Shown piece by piece: positions 11,150-20,345 of a DNA stretch of 64,000 nucleotides. Numbering within the stretch: position 1 is the first letter of the stretch; every line of letters starts with the position of its first letter. Position numbers and translations under genes: made by a program. This DNA is from Sandaracinaceae bacterium (lineage in GTDB: Bacteria; Myxococcota_A; Polyangia; Polyangiales; Houyiibacteriaceae): positions 310,001-374,000 of the forward strand of contig JADJJE010000011.1 in assembly GCA_016706685.1 (NCBI GenBank), given 5' to 3'. Under the pieces are notes generated by a model. It had not been told where the DNA came from. It made no database searches and saw only the letters and a list, made by a program, of their open reading frames with translations.

Positions 11150-14056
11150 TTACAACGGCAGCGGCATCCCGGGCGGGTTGTACTGGCCGTTTCCGTCGCG
11201 ATCGAGGAACACGGGGTTCACGAAGCCGATCGGCTGCGCCCCGCGCACCAGCGAGGTGAACGGCTGCGGCGCGGCGGGGAACGTGATGGGGTCCACCACG
11301 CCATCCATGTTCGCGTCCAGCAGCGTGGGGAGCACGAAGCCGGCCTCGGCCGTGATGAAGCTGTCGGCGGTCACGTTGGTCACGTTGATCACCGCGTCGT
11401 AGCGCAGCACGTCCGCGCTCGAAGTGCTGAAGGGGTCCGCCGGGTTCTCGGCCGTCAGATCGATGATGGCCACGACCTCACCGCCCAGGCGCACGCGCAG
11501 CTCGTCGACCGGGATCCACGGCGGCGCCGCCACGCGCACACGCACATGCACCGTGTCGGTGTCCATGGTGTCCCCGGAGATGTTCAGCGGCGTCTTGCCG
11601 GGCTCCCGACAGTTGGTGCCGACCGCGTCGTCGCAGACCTCGATCCACACGAACACGCCCAGCGCGCCCGCCAGGCTGCCGTCTTGGATGAGCCCCACCA
11701 GATCGTCGCCCGAGAGGTCGGCCAGCGTGCTGGTGGTCGCGAGCACGTTGACGGGGAAGCCCGCCTCCTCGTTGTAGATGCGGTGCGAGTCGCTGTTGGC
11801 CGTGCCGGTGGGCAGGTTGCCGCCGGGCGCCTCGCGCAGGAGGGCGTGCCAGTCGCGGTTCTGCGTCACGTACTCCTGCATGTCCTTGAAGTTGATCACC
11901 TCGAAGGCATCCACGTCGAAGGGGCTGGTGCCCATGCCGCTGGCCACGTCGCACGCGCCGTTCATGGCGAAGGTCAGGCTGGCGTCGAAGCCGCACGAGT
12001 CCAGGTAGCCGAGCCAGATGGTGGGCACCCGCGTCGCGCGCGCGTGGTTCATCTGCACGATGCGTTGAGCCGGGCCCGGCATGGCGCGCAGGCGGTCGTA
12101 CACGGTGGCGGGGCCCACGCGCTCGTCGTCGGGCGTGCCGCTCTCGAAGGCCGTGGGCACCACGTCCACCGGGAACACGTTGTAGTGCCCGATGGTGTGC
12201 GGGAAGTCTTCATAGGGCACGAACGCGGTGGCCTCGAGCCCGGCGAACGCCTTGATACGGCCACGCGACGCCTGCGGGAGCGTCTCGTCCACCACGGCGA
12301 TGGCCGGGCCGTAGTCGAACACGATGTCGTGCTCGGTGGCCACCAGCGCGTCCACCCCGGCGGCCATGAACGCGCGCACCTGGTCCTCGGGCGGCGTGGA
12401 CGAGTCGAAGCTCACGGCGCTGTGCACGTGGAAGTCCGCCATCAGGTAGCCCGTGGGAACCACATCGAGCGAGGCGATGTCGAGCGTCACGGCCAGGTCC
12501 GCGCTGGCCACCACGATGGACTCGCGGTCGAGCGACGCGTCGAGGCCGCGCATGGCGTACACGTCATAGGTGCCGGGGGCGATGGGCAGCGACACCACGC
12601 CGAGGCCGTCGGTGAGCGCCACGTTGCCCTGCGGCGCCGTACCGGTCTCGGGCCCGAAGACCGGGTCGGGGGTGGCGCCCGTGCCCAGCACCACCACGCG
12701 TGCGGTGCCGCCAGTTCCGTCCACGCGCACCGTCACGTTCAGCTCGGGGCGCGCGCCCACGTTGAGCGTGCCCAGGTTCACGGTGGCCCCCGCGGCCACG
12801 GCGGTGCCGGTCCCGCGCACGGGTGCCTGGCCATCCATGCGCACCTCGTACGAGACGGCGCCGGCTGGAACGCGCGCGGTGAAGCTGCCGTCGGCGGCCA
12901 CGCGCACCATGTTGACGGGGCGCCAGGTGGCCGGGTCCATGGCGTTTCCCGTGGCAGGCGGCGTGGCCAAGATCACGGCCGGCCGGCGATGCGGGTCGCT
13001 GGGGATGCCGCCCGGGACGCTGACCGTGCCGGTGACCTGGCCCGTGGTGAGACGGCCGAGCGCCTCGAGGTCCTCGAGCGCAGTGTCCACCGAGCTGGCG
13101 GCGTCCGCGGCGCCACCGGCCACGAGCACGCGTCGATGGCTGGCCGTGGCGCCTGGCGCGAAGGCCGTGATGCCCGTGGTGATGTCGCCGAACGCGCTGT
13201 TGGTGCTGTCGTGCGCGGCCGCCACGGTGGCCATGTCGAGCGAGTAGTACGCGATGGACCCAGGGAGCCCCGCGCGCGAGCCACCGCTGCCCACGTACTG
13301 CGAGCGCACCAGCGTGCCCACCACGTTGCTGAAGTTGATGGTGGTGCAGGTGGTGCCCTGGCCGGGGTTCGGACAGAACGGGCGCATGTTGCTGGGGCTG
13401 CCCCAGAGCAGCACGTCCACCGGACGCAGCGCGCCCGTCAGACCGGCCAGCGTGACCGGCGGGTTGGTGGCGTTCGTGAGCGTGGTGGCGATGTGCAGCT
13501 TGGGCTCCCCACAACGCAGCTCGAACGTGGTCACCGCGGTGAGCCCCGTGCCCGGGTTCATCGTGATGCCGCCGTGCGGCGCGCGCTCCACATAGCCCCG
13601 CACCTCGAGCACCACGCGGTCGGCCTCTTCGGCGGTCACGTTCATGGTGGTGTTGAACACGCGCAGGCCGGAGTCCGGCCCGGCCACGATCCAGTGCTCC
13701 ACGAAGTGGTCGTCACTCCCGAGCACGTGGAAGTCCAGCAGGTTGCCACCGTTGGCACCCGCCGCGCCGTGCTGCGCGAGCGAGGAGAACCCGGCCACCA
13801 CGAGATCGTTGGAGATGCGCAGGCCACCCACGCCCACCACGCCATCGGGTCGCGCAGGCGCAGAGTCGGCAGCGCCCAGCGTGGTCACGGTCACACAGTC
13901 GGGCGTCCCCAGGTCTTCGGGACCGGAGTCCGGCATGCCGTCGTCGGCTGGCCCGAGATCCACGGCTCCGTCCCCCCCTCCACACCCCAGCGACAGGGTT
14001 CCGAGGAGGCCCATCAGGGCCATGGGCGGGAGAAGGCGGGTCGATCGCGGGTGCAT
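11150..14056 (-). CDS. Large lipoprotein with PHP-type metal-dependent hydrolase domain (CehA/McbA-like)
   Basis: About 968 residues from ATG 14056. The signal peptide ends in the lipobox LSLGC (C25), followed by an acidic linker. The first half is beta-rich and includes carboxypeptidase-regulatory-like repeats (TGTVSVPGG, VARVVVLGTGA). A PHP-like phosphoesterase domain starts near residue 535 with MADFHVHSAVSFDSS and VATEHDIV, giving the HxH and EHD metal ligands; NSDSHRIY further on supplies another histidine. CehA/McbA-family proteins hydrolyse esters and carbamates, but the substrate here is unknown. It is probably anchored in the envelope. It is transcribed just upstream of the duplicated lipoprotein gene, with 72 bases between them. 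Confidence 0.82.
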   Translation of the reverse strand: MHPRSTRLLPPMALMGLLGTLSLGCGGGDGAVDLGPADDGMPDSGPEDLGTPDCVTVTTLGAADSAPARPDGVVGVGGLRISNDLVVAGFSSLAQHGAAGANGGNLLDFHVLGSDDHFVEHWIVAGPDSGLRVFNTTMNVTAEEADRVVLEVRGYVERAPHGGITMNPGTGLTAVTTFELRCGEPKLHIATTLTNATNPPVTLAGLTGALRPVDVLLWGSPSNMRPFCPNPGQGTTCTTINFSNVVGTLVRSQYVGSGGSRAGLPGSIAYYSLDMATVAAAHDSTNSAFGDITTGITAFAPGATASHRRVLVAGGAADAASSVDTALEDLEALGRLTTGQVTGTVSVPGGIPSDPHRRPAVILATPPATGNAMDPATWRPVNMVRVAADGSFTARVPAGAVSYEVRMDGQAPVRGTGTAVAAGATVNLGTLNVGARPELNVTVRVDGTGGTARVVVLGTGATPDPVFGPETGTAPQGNVALTDGLGVVSLPIAPGTYDVYAMRGLDASLDRESIVVASADLAVTLDIASLDVVPTGYLMADFHVHSAVSFDSSTPPEDQVRAFMAAGVDALVATEHDIVFDYGPAIAVVDETLPQASRGRIKAFAGLEATAFVPYEDFPHTIGHYNVFPVDVVPTAFESGTPDDERVGPATVYDRLRAMPGPAQRIVQMNHARATRVPTIWLGYLDSCGFDASLTFAMNGACDVASGMGTSPFDVDAFEVINFKDMQEYVTQNRDWHALLREAPGGNLPTGTANSDSHRIYNEEAGFPVNVLATTSTLADLSGDDLVGLIQDGSLAGALGVFVWIEVCDDAVGTNCREPGKTPLNISGDTMDTDTVHVRVRVAAPPWIPVDELRVRLGGEVVAIIDLTAENPADPFSTSSADVLRYDAVINVTNVTADSFITAEAGFVLPTLLDANMDGVVDPITFPAAPQPFTSLVRGAQPIGFVNPVFLDRDGNGQYNPPGMPLPL

Positions 14057-14161
14057 ACTGATAAGCGTATCACCTTTCGCCCAGCGACCAAGATGCAAAT
14101 TTCCAGCAACACCGCACGCTCATCCTTAATCAGGTCGCGAGCTGGGTCCGAGGCACCAGCG

Positions 14162-14190
14162 TTGACAGCGCCGACCCCCCGGGCTATCGA
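14162..14190 (+). promoter_or_regulatory. Sigma-70-type promoter of prfB
   Basis: A perfect -35 TTGACA at 14162-14167, a 17-base spacer and TATCGA at 14185-14190. The predicted transcript starts near 14197, leaving a leader of about 20 bases before ATG 14218. Confidence 0.65.
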
Positions 14191-14217
14191 GCCCACTCCT
14201 TTTTCGAGCGAGCACGC

Positions 14218-15370
14218 ATGTCTAGTTCCATTGGCGAGTCCCGCGACCTTCTGGTCGACCTTGCTCAGCGACTCGAGTCGCTGGGGAGGTATCTTTGACG
14301 TCGAAGGCCTACAACACACCGTCGACCGTCTGACGCACGAGAGCCTGCGCGACGGCTTCTGGAACAACCAGGAAGCCGCCCAGCGGGTCATGAAAGAGCG
14401 CTCGGCCGCAGAGTCGACCGTCAACAGCTTCACCAAGCTCTCGAGCGAGGTGGCGGACCTCAAAGACCTGCTGGACATGGCAGCCTCCGAGGGCGACCAG
14501 AGCATGGCCGACGAAGTCGCGGCGTCGCTGGCCGGCCTCGAAGAGCGCACGCGTGCCCTCGAGGTGCAGCGCATGCTGTCGCCGGCGGACAACGAGAACG
14601 CCATCCTCATGATCAACCCGGGCGCTGGCGGCGTGGACGCTCAGGACTGGGCCGAGATGCTGCTGCGCATGTACCTGCGCTGGTGCGACCGGCACGGCTA
14701 CAAGACCGTCATCACCAGCAAGCAGCCAGGAGACGAGGCGGGCATCAAGGAAGCGCACGTGCACATCACGGGCCCCTATGCGTACGGCTACCTGCGCGCC
14801 GAGAACGGGGTGCACCGCTTGATCCGCATCAGCCCGTTCGACAGCAACGCGCGGCGTCACACGGCGTTCGCCAGCGTGCGCGTGGTCCCGGATCTCGACA
14901 ACTCCATCACCCTCGCGGGCGTGGAGATTCGCGACGAAGACCTCGAGATCGACACCATGCGCTCGGGCGGGGCCGGCGGACAGCACGTCAACCGCACCGA
15001 GTCGGCGGTGCGCATCAAGCACGTGCCCACGGGCTTCGTCATCCGGTGCGAGAGCGAGCGCAGCCAGCACCAGAACAAAGACCACGCCATGAAGATGCTG
15101 CGCGGCATGCTGTTCGAGAAGATGCGCCGCGACCAAGAGGCGGCCTTCGAGGAGGCCTTCATGGGTGACAGGGCCGAGATCGCGTTCGGATCGCAGGTGC
15201 GCAGCTACACGCTGCAGCCGTACCAGATGGTCAAGGACGAGCGCACCGACCACAAGGACGCGAACGCCGCCGGCGTGCTCGACGGCGACATCGACGCGTT
15301 CATCGAGACGTACCTGCTGTCCAACGCCGACAAGCGGCGAGCCAAAGAGACCGCCCAAAAAGCGGACTGA
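14218..15370 (+). CDS. prfB: Peptide chain release factor 2, with programmed +1 frameshift
   Basis: RF2 ends translation at UGA and UAA. ATG 14218 opens 26 codons ending at an in-frame TGA (14296-14298) in the context GGGGAGGTATCTTTGAC. This is the known RF2 autoregulatory slip site: a Shine-Dalgarno-like GGAGG, then CUU slipping +1 before UGA-C. After the slip the frame continues GAC GTC GAA to 15370, giving about 383 residues. The GGQ motif falls at 253-255 (GGAGGQHVNRTES), close to its place in E. coli RF2. The stop-recognition region carries SPFDSNARRHT, the RF2-type SPF. A strong promoter lies just upstream and lysS follows 16 bases later, the same gene order as in E. coli. Confidence 0.96.
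14284..14299 (+). promoter_or_regulatory. RF2 programmed +1 ribosomal frameshift site
   Basis: GGAGG acts as an internal Shine-Dalgarno, followed by TAT, the slippery CTT and TGA C. When RF2 is scarce the ribosome pauses at UGA and shifts forward by one, making more RF2. The spacing from the purine stretch to CTT equals that of the E. coli site. Confidence 0.93.
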
Positions 15371-15386
15371 GCCGAGAGGAACGAAG

Positions 15387-17000
15387 TTGGCTACCGAGGA
15401 TGATCTGAAGCTGGCCCGCAAGACGAAGGCCGACACGCTGAGCACGTTCGGCTCGCGCCCGTACCCCAACACGTTTCGGGTCACGCCGGAGCTGGAGGCC
15501 GAGCGCAAGCGTGTCCTCGAGCTGGCCAACGATCGCGAGAGCGGCGCCCGCGACGCGTTGCCGCTCGAAGAAGAGCTGGCTCCCGACGCGCCGCAGGTGC
15601 ACCTGTTCGGGCGGGTCATGGCCAAGCGCGGCCCCTTCCTGGTCATCCGCACGCCCTATGGCGATGCCCAGGCCCTGGTGCGCAAGGAGGTGCTGGAGGA
15701 AGACGCCGCCGGGCAGCGCGAGGCCATGGACTTAGCCGACCACGTGGTGCTGCGCGGGCCGCTGGTGCGCACCAAGACGGGCGACCTGGCCGTGAGCGCG
15801 CGGCACTACGAGCACGTCACCAAGGCCATGCTGCCGCCGCCGGCCAAGTGGAACGGCCTCAAGGACGTGGAGAAGCGCTACCGCGAGCGCTACGTGGACC
15901 TGTGGGCCAACCCCGAGGTGGCGCAGGTGTTCCGCGCCCGCACGGTGATCGTGAAGGCCATGCGCCGGTTCCTGGACGAGCGTGACTTCCTCGAGGTGGA
16001 GACGCCGCTGCTGCACCCGCTGCGGGGCGGGGCCACGGCCAAGCCATTCCGCACGCACCACAACGCCCTGGACCTGAACCTCTTCCTGCGCATCGCGCCA
16101 GAGCTGTACCTGAAGCGCTTGCTGGTGGGCGGCTTCGACCGCGTGTACGAGCTGGGGCGCACCTTCCGCAACGAAGGCATCAGCACCAAGCACAACCCCG
16201 AGTTCACCATCCTCGAGTTCTACATGGCGTACGCCACCGTGGAAGACATGATGGACCTCACCGTGGACCTCTTCCGCTACGTGGACGCCATCGTCTGCGA
16301 CACGTTCCCGGACCTCACGCGCGAGCGTGGCTTCGACCTGGTGTCGCCGTGGCCGCGCGTCCCCATGCGCCAGGCCATCGTGGACCGCATCACACGGGCT
16401 GGAAAGGGCGACATCCCCACCACGCGCTGGGCTGGCCGCTTGGACGCGAGCACGCTGAACGACCCAGCCGCGCTCGAAGCGCTGTTCGAGGCCATGGCCA
16501 CGGACGCCGACGCGGTGACCGCCAAGCAGCTGCGCACGGCTTCTTCGCACGGCGAGCGAATCTTTCTGCTCTACGAGCTGTTGGTGGAGGCTGAGCTGCC
16601 CAAGCTCTACCGCAACGCCAGCGGCGAACAGAGCGTGCCCGTCTTCATCACCGAGTACCCCTTCGAGGTGTCGCCGCTGGCACGCCGCAGCGACGCCGAC
16701 CCGGCGTTCACGGACCGCTTCGAGCTGTTCGTGGAGGGGCGCGAGGTGGCCAACGCCTTCAGCGAGCTGAACGACCCGGAGGACCAGGCCAGCCGCTTCG
16801 AGGGGCAACTCACGCGCCGTGAGCGCGGCGACGACGAGGCCATGGACTTCGACGCGGACTACATCCGCGCGCTGGCGCACGGCATGCCACCGGCCGCGGG
16901 CTTCGGCCTGGGCGTGGACCGCGTGGTCATGATGCTCACCGGCCAGTCTTCCATCCGCGACGTGCTGCTCTTCCCCCTGCTTCGGCCGGAGGGTGGGTGA
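15387..17000 (+). CDS. lysS: Lysyl-tRNA synthetase, class II
   Basis: 537 residues from TTG 15387, which has GAGAGGA six bases upstream. It charges tRNA-Lys in the cytosol. The N-terminal OB-fold anticodon-binding domain covers about 60-165 (VHLFGRVMAKRGPFLVI). The catalytic core carries motif 2 (YELGRTFRNEGIS, then NPEFTILEFYMAY) and motif 3 near the C-terminus (AAGFGLGVDRVVMML). There is some variation between motifs 2 and 3, with an Ala/Asp-rich stretch around residues 340-400. It follows prfB by 16 bases; its stop overlaps the GTG of the next gene (GTGA), so prfB, lysS and the lol genes probably share a transcript. Confidence 0.95.
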   Translation: MATEDDLKLARKTKADTLSTFGSRPYPNTFRVTPELEAERKRVLELANDRESGARDALPLEEELAPDAPQVHLFGRVMAKRGPFLVIRTPYGDAQALVRKEVLEEDAAGQREAMDLADHVVLRGPLVRTKTGDLAVSARHYEHVTKAMLPPPAKWNGLKDVEKRYRERYVDLWANPEVAQVFRARTVIVKAMRRFLDERDFLEVETPLLHPLRGGATAKPFRTHHNALDLNLFLRIAPELYLKRLLVGGFDRVYELGRTFRNEGISTKHNPEFTILEFYMAYATVEDMMDLTVDLFRYVDAIVCDTFPDLTRERGFDLVSPWPRVPMRQAIVDRITRAGKGDIPTTRWAGRLDASTLNDPAALEALFEAMATDADAVTAKQLRTASSHGERIFLLYELLVEAELPKLYRNASGEQSVPVFITEYPFEVSPLARRSDADPAFTDRFELFVEGREVANAFSELNDPEDQASRFEGQLTRRERGDDEAMDFDADYIRALAHGMPPAAGFGLGVDRVVMMLTGQSSIRDVLLFPLLRPEGG

Positions 17001-19545
17001 GCAACGAGCGAGGCTTCGGCCCGGGCGCCGGGGTGGCGCTGGTCGGGGCGTGGTTGCTCAGCGCAGCCACCATCGCTGCATTCCTCACCAGCGCCACCTG
17101 GTACCGCCCGCTCAAGGACCACCCCGAGTGGTGGCTCCCGGCCGCAGTCGGCGCCGCGCTCGCGTTCTTGATCGAAGCCAGCATCGGCGCCTGGCTGTGG
17201 CGCCGTGCGCGCCGCCTCCCGCGCGGTGACCGTGGGCGCGTGCGCCTGCGCCTCGCCGGCATGATGACCACCGTGGACGGGCTGCTGGGCCCGCTGCTGG
17301 CCGGCGCCTTCGGCTACGCCACGTACGCCAACTTCCAGCGCCCGTTCACCCTGCGGGGCTCGTCCAGCGAGATGCTGCTCGCGTTCCCGTCCGACGTCGC
17401 GTCGGCGCTGCTCACGGCCTGGTACGTGCGCATGGGCTGGAGCGCGCTGCTGCTGGTGGTCACGCTCACCACGTGGTTCCTGCTGCGCGACCGCCTGCGG
17501 GCGCGGCTGTGGGTGCTGGGCGACGCGCTGGTGCTGCTGGGGCTCTTGGCCGTGACCGAGCGCGCTGGCAGCGGCCCCATGACCAGCGTCTACGCCATGG
17601 GTGGCGCGGCGCTGTTGTTCGTGGTGGTCAGCTTCGCCCTGCGCGACAACGACCGCGAGGTGGCGCTCTTGTCGCGCAGCGCCGTGGGTGTGGCGCTCGC
17701 CGGCGTCATCGTGTGGTCCTTCTTCAACCGCCCCATGCCACCGGGTGACCAACAGCTGGTGCTGGGCATCGCTCGCTTGGCAGGCGCCACCTGGGCGCTG
17801 GCCCGCTGCGTGGCGCGCATCACCCAGCCGCTGCTGCGCCTGGTGGAGAGCCTGGACTTCCGCGCGCTGGTCGCCGCGCGCCACCTGCGCGCCAAGAAGA
17901 GCGGCTTCCTGGCGTTCATCGCCACGCTCAGCATCATGGCCGTCACGCTCTCCACCTGCATGCTGTGCGTGGTCCTGAGCGTCATGGGCGGCTTCCGCAA
18001 AGACCTCAAGGACAAGATCCTGGGCAACCACGCGCACGTGGTGGTGGACGTGCCGCACGGCACCTTCACCGGCTGGCGGGCCACGCTGGACGCCACGCGC
18101 GTGCCCGGCGTGGTGGCCGCCACCCCGTACGTGCAGGGCGAGGTGATGGTCGGCAGCACCAGCAGCCGCGAGGGCGTGGTCATCCGCGGCATCGACACGG
18201 ACACCATCTGCAGCGTCACGAGCCTGTGCGACAACATGTCGGCCGAGCGCGGGCGCGGCAGCCTGCGCTACCTGAACCACCCGGAAGAGCTGCTGGACCT
18301 CCCGGCCGACGAGCGCGGCTCGGTGCTGCCCATGGGCCTCGAGCGCGGCGGTCGTGGCATCGGCGCCGACGAAGAAGCCGAAGGGGCGCGGTGGCCGACC
18401 TCGAGGAGCTGCTGCGCGAGGACCTCGAGCGCGCCGCCCGCAACACGGACGACGAGCGCGGCAACGACATCGCCCTCGAACCCGCCCCCGCGCGGGAGCC
18501 GGCATCGGCGGCCCATGACGCGGCGTCGGACAGCGACGGAGAGCTGCGCCTCGAGCGTCCGGCGTCGCCCGAAGAGCGCGCGGCGGAGCGCGTGGTGGAA
18601 GCGCTCCGCGAGCTGAACGCCGAGCTGGACGAACCAAGCCCGGATGGCGCCGTGCAGCGCCGCGAGCGCCTGGCGCGCGACGGCGACAAGGTGGACGACG
18701 AGCACGACTTCCCCGCGCTGCGCAGCCCCTCCCCGCCGCAGCAGGTGCTCCCCGGCATCGTGGTGGGGCGCGAGCTGGCCCGCTCACTCCGCCTCTTCGT
18801 GGGCGACGACGTGGACGTCATCTCCCCGTTCGGCGAGCTGGGCCCCACCGGCCCGCTGCCCAAGGCGCGCCGCTTCCGCGTAGCCGGCATCTTCTACAGC
18901 GGCATGTACGAGTACGACATGAAGCTGGTCTACGTGACGCTCGAGGCGGCCCAGACCTTCCTGGCCACCGAGGACACCGTCACCGGCATCGAGATCAAGC
19001 TCGAGGAGTCCCGCGTGGACGACGCCCCGCGCGTGGCCACGGCCATCCGCACCGCCATCGACCGCAGCGATCTGCGCGTGGAGGACTGGCAGCAGCGCAA
19101 CCGCAACCTCTTCGGCGCGCTGGCCCTCGAGAAGCTGGCCATGTTCCTGGTGCTGGGCATCGCCATCCTGATCGCCGGCTTCTGCGTGTTCGGCACGCTC
19201 ACGCTCATGGTGCAGGAGAAGGCCCGCGAGGTCGGCATCCTCATGGCCATGGGCACCACGCGCGGCGACATCGTGCGGGTGTTCCTGCTGGAGGGCCTCT
19301 TCATCGGGCTCTTCGGCGCTGCGATGGGGCTGGGCCTCGGGTTCGACCTCTCGTTCGGCGCCGAGCACTTCGGCATCCGCATGAACCCCGAGGTCTACTA
19401 CATCGATCGCCTGCCGGTTCACACCGACCCGGCCGAGTTCGGGCTGGTGGGGCTCGCCGCGATCGCCATCTGCACCCTCGCCACCATCTTTCCGGCCATC
19501 GTCGCCAGCCGAACGAGCCCCCTGGAGGCCCTGCGCCATGACTGA
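16997..19545 (+). CDS. lolC: Lipoprotein-releasing ABC transporter permease (LolC/E-like), frameshifted
   Basis: Two overlapping frames form one gene: 16997 to about 18386, then about 18387 to 19545, or 849 residues once joined. One extra G in the GGGG at 18383-18386 gives the continuous reading EGGAVADLEELL. The family core starts near residue 290 (AARHLRAKKSGFLAFIATLSIMAVTLSTCML) with the usual MGGFRKDLKDKILG. It ends with three membrane helices and the motif VQEKAREVGILMAMG. Two features are unusual: about 280 extra N-terminal residues with several membrane segments, and a charged insertion of about 120 residues in the periplasmic domain (residues about 455-580). With LolD it would extract lipoproteins from the inner membrane. 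Confidence 0.8.
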
Positions 19546-20311
19546 CCCGAGCGAAGTGATCATCGAGGTGCGCGGCGTCACCAAGCGCTTCGACCAAGAG
19601 GGCACCACGGTGCAGGTGCTCAACGGCATCGACCTCGACATCCGCAACCGCGAGATGATCTGCATCCAGGGCCGCTCCGGTGCGGGCAAGAGCACCCTGC
19701 TGCACATCCTGGGCACGCTCGACCTGCCCACCACGGGCTCCGTCAGCTACCACGGCAAGGACGTCACGCGCTTCAACAGCCGGGAGCTGGCTGCTTTCCG
19801 CAACGCGACGATCGGCTTCGTCTTTCAATTCCACCACTTGCTGCCGGAGTTCGACGCCCTCGAGAACGTCATGATGCCCGGCCTGGTGCAGGGCCGGCCA
19901 CGCCCTCCCCTGCGCAAGCGTGCGCAAGAGCTGCTGGACAGCGTGGGCCTCGGACACCGCGTCACGCATCGCCCCGGCGAGCTCTCGGGCGGTGAGCAGC
20001 AGCGCGTGGCGCTGGCCCGCGCGCTGGTCATGCGACCCAAGGTGATTCTCGCGGACGAGCCGACGGGCAACCTCGACACCACCACGAGCGACGCCATGTT
20101 CAAGCTGTTCTTCGAGCTGAACCGCGAGCTCGGGACCACCTTCGTGATCGTCACCCACTCCGACGACCTGGCCGAGCGCATGCCCCGCCGGATCGTCATG
20201 AGCGACGGCCTCATCGCGGGCGACCTTCGTCGTGAGCCGCCCGTCCGCGCATCCGCTGCGCCCCCCCCGGCCGACGCCGACGAGCCGGGAGCGACCCTTG
20301 ACCCCCTGTGA
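19538..20311 (+). CDS. lolD: Lipoprotein-releasing ABC transporter ATPase
   Basis: 257 residues. It powers release of lipoproteins from the inner membrane together with the LolC/E-like permease, whose end it overlaps by 8 bases. Walker A is GRSGAGKST, the Q-loop region is FVFQFHHLLPEF, the signature is LSGGEQQR, Walker B is VILADEPTGNLD, and the switch histidine sits in IVTHSD. FHHLLPEF is the characteristic LolD variant. The C-terminal 30 residues are Pro/Ala-rich and extend beyond the usual end. The next gene, bamA, starts 34 bases later. Confidence 0.94.
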   Translation: MTDPSEVIIEVRGVTKRFDQEGTTVQVLNGIDLDIRNREMICIQGRSGAGKSTLLHILGTLDLPTTGSVSYHGKDVTRFNSRELAAFRNATIGFVFQFHHLLPEFDALENVMMPGLVQGRPRPPLRKRAQELLDSVGLGHRVTHRPGELSGGEQQRVALARALVMRPKVILADEPTGNLDTTTSDAMFKLFFELNRELGTTFVIVTHSDDLAERMPRRIVMSDGLIAGDLRREPPVRASAAPPPADADEPGATLDPL

Positions 20312-20345
20312 CCACGCAGGTATAGCCCGCCCGGACTTTCTGAAC

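Noticed and set aside
10355..15370. A 1671-codon plus-strand open frame
   Set aside because: Only the end (prfB after its frameshift) is real. The rest is antisense to the two lipoprotein genes and is rich in His, Arg, Gly and Val, the usual shadow composition in high-GC DNA.
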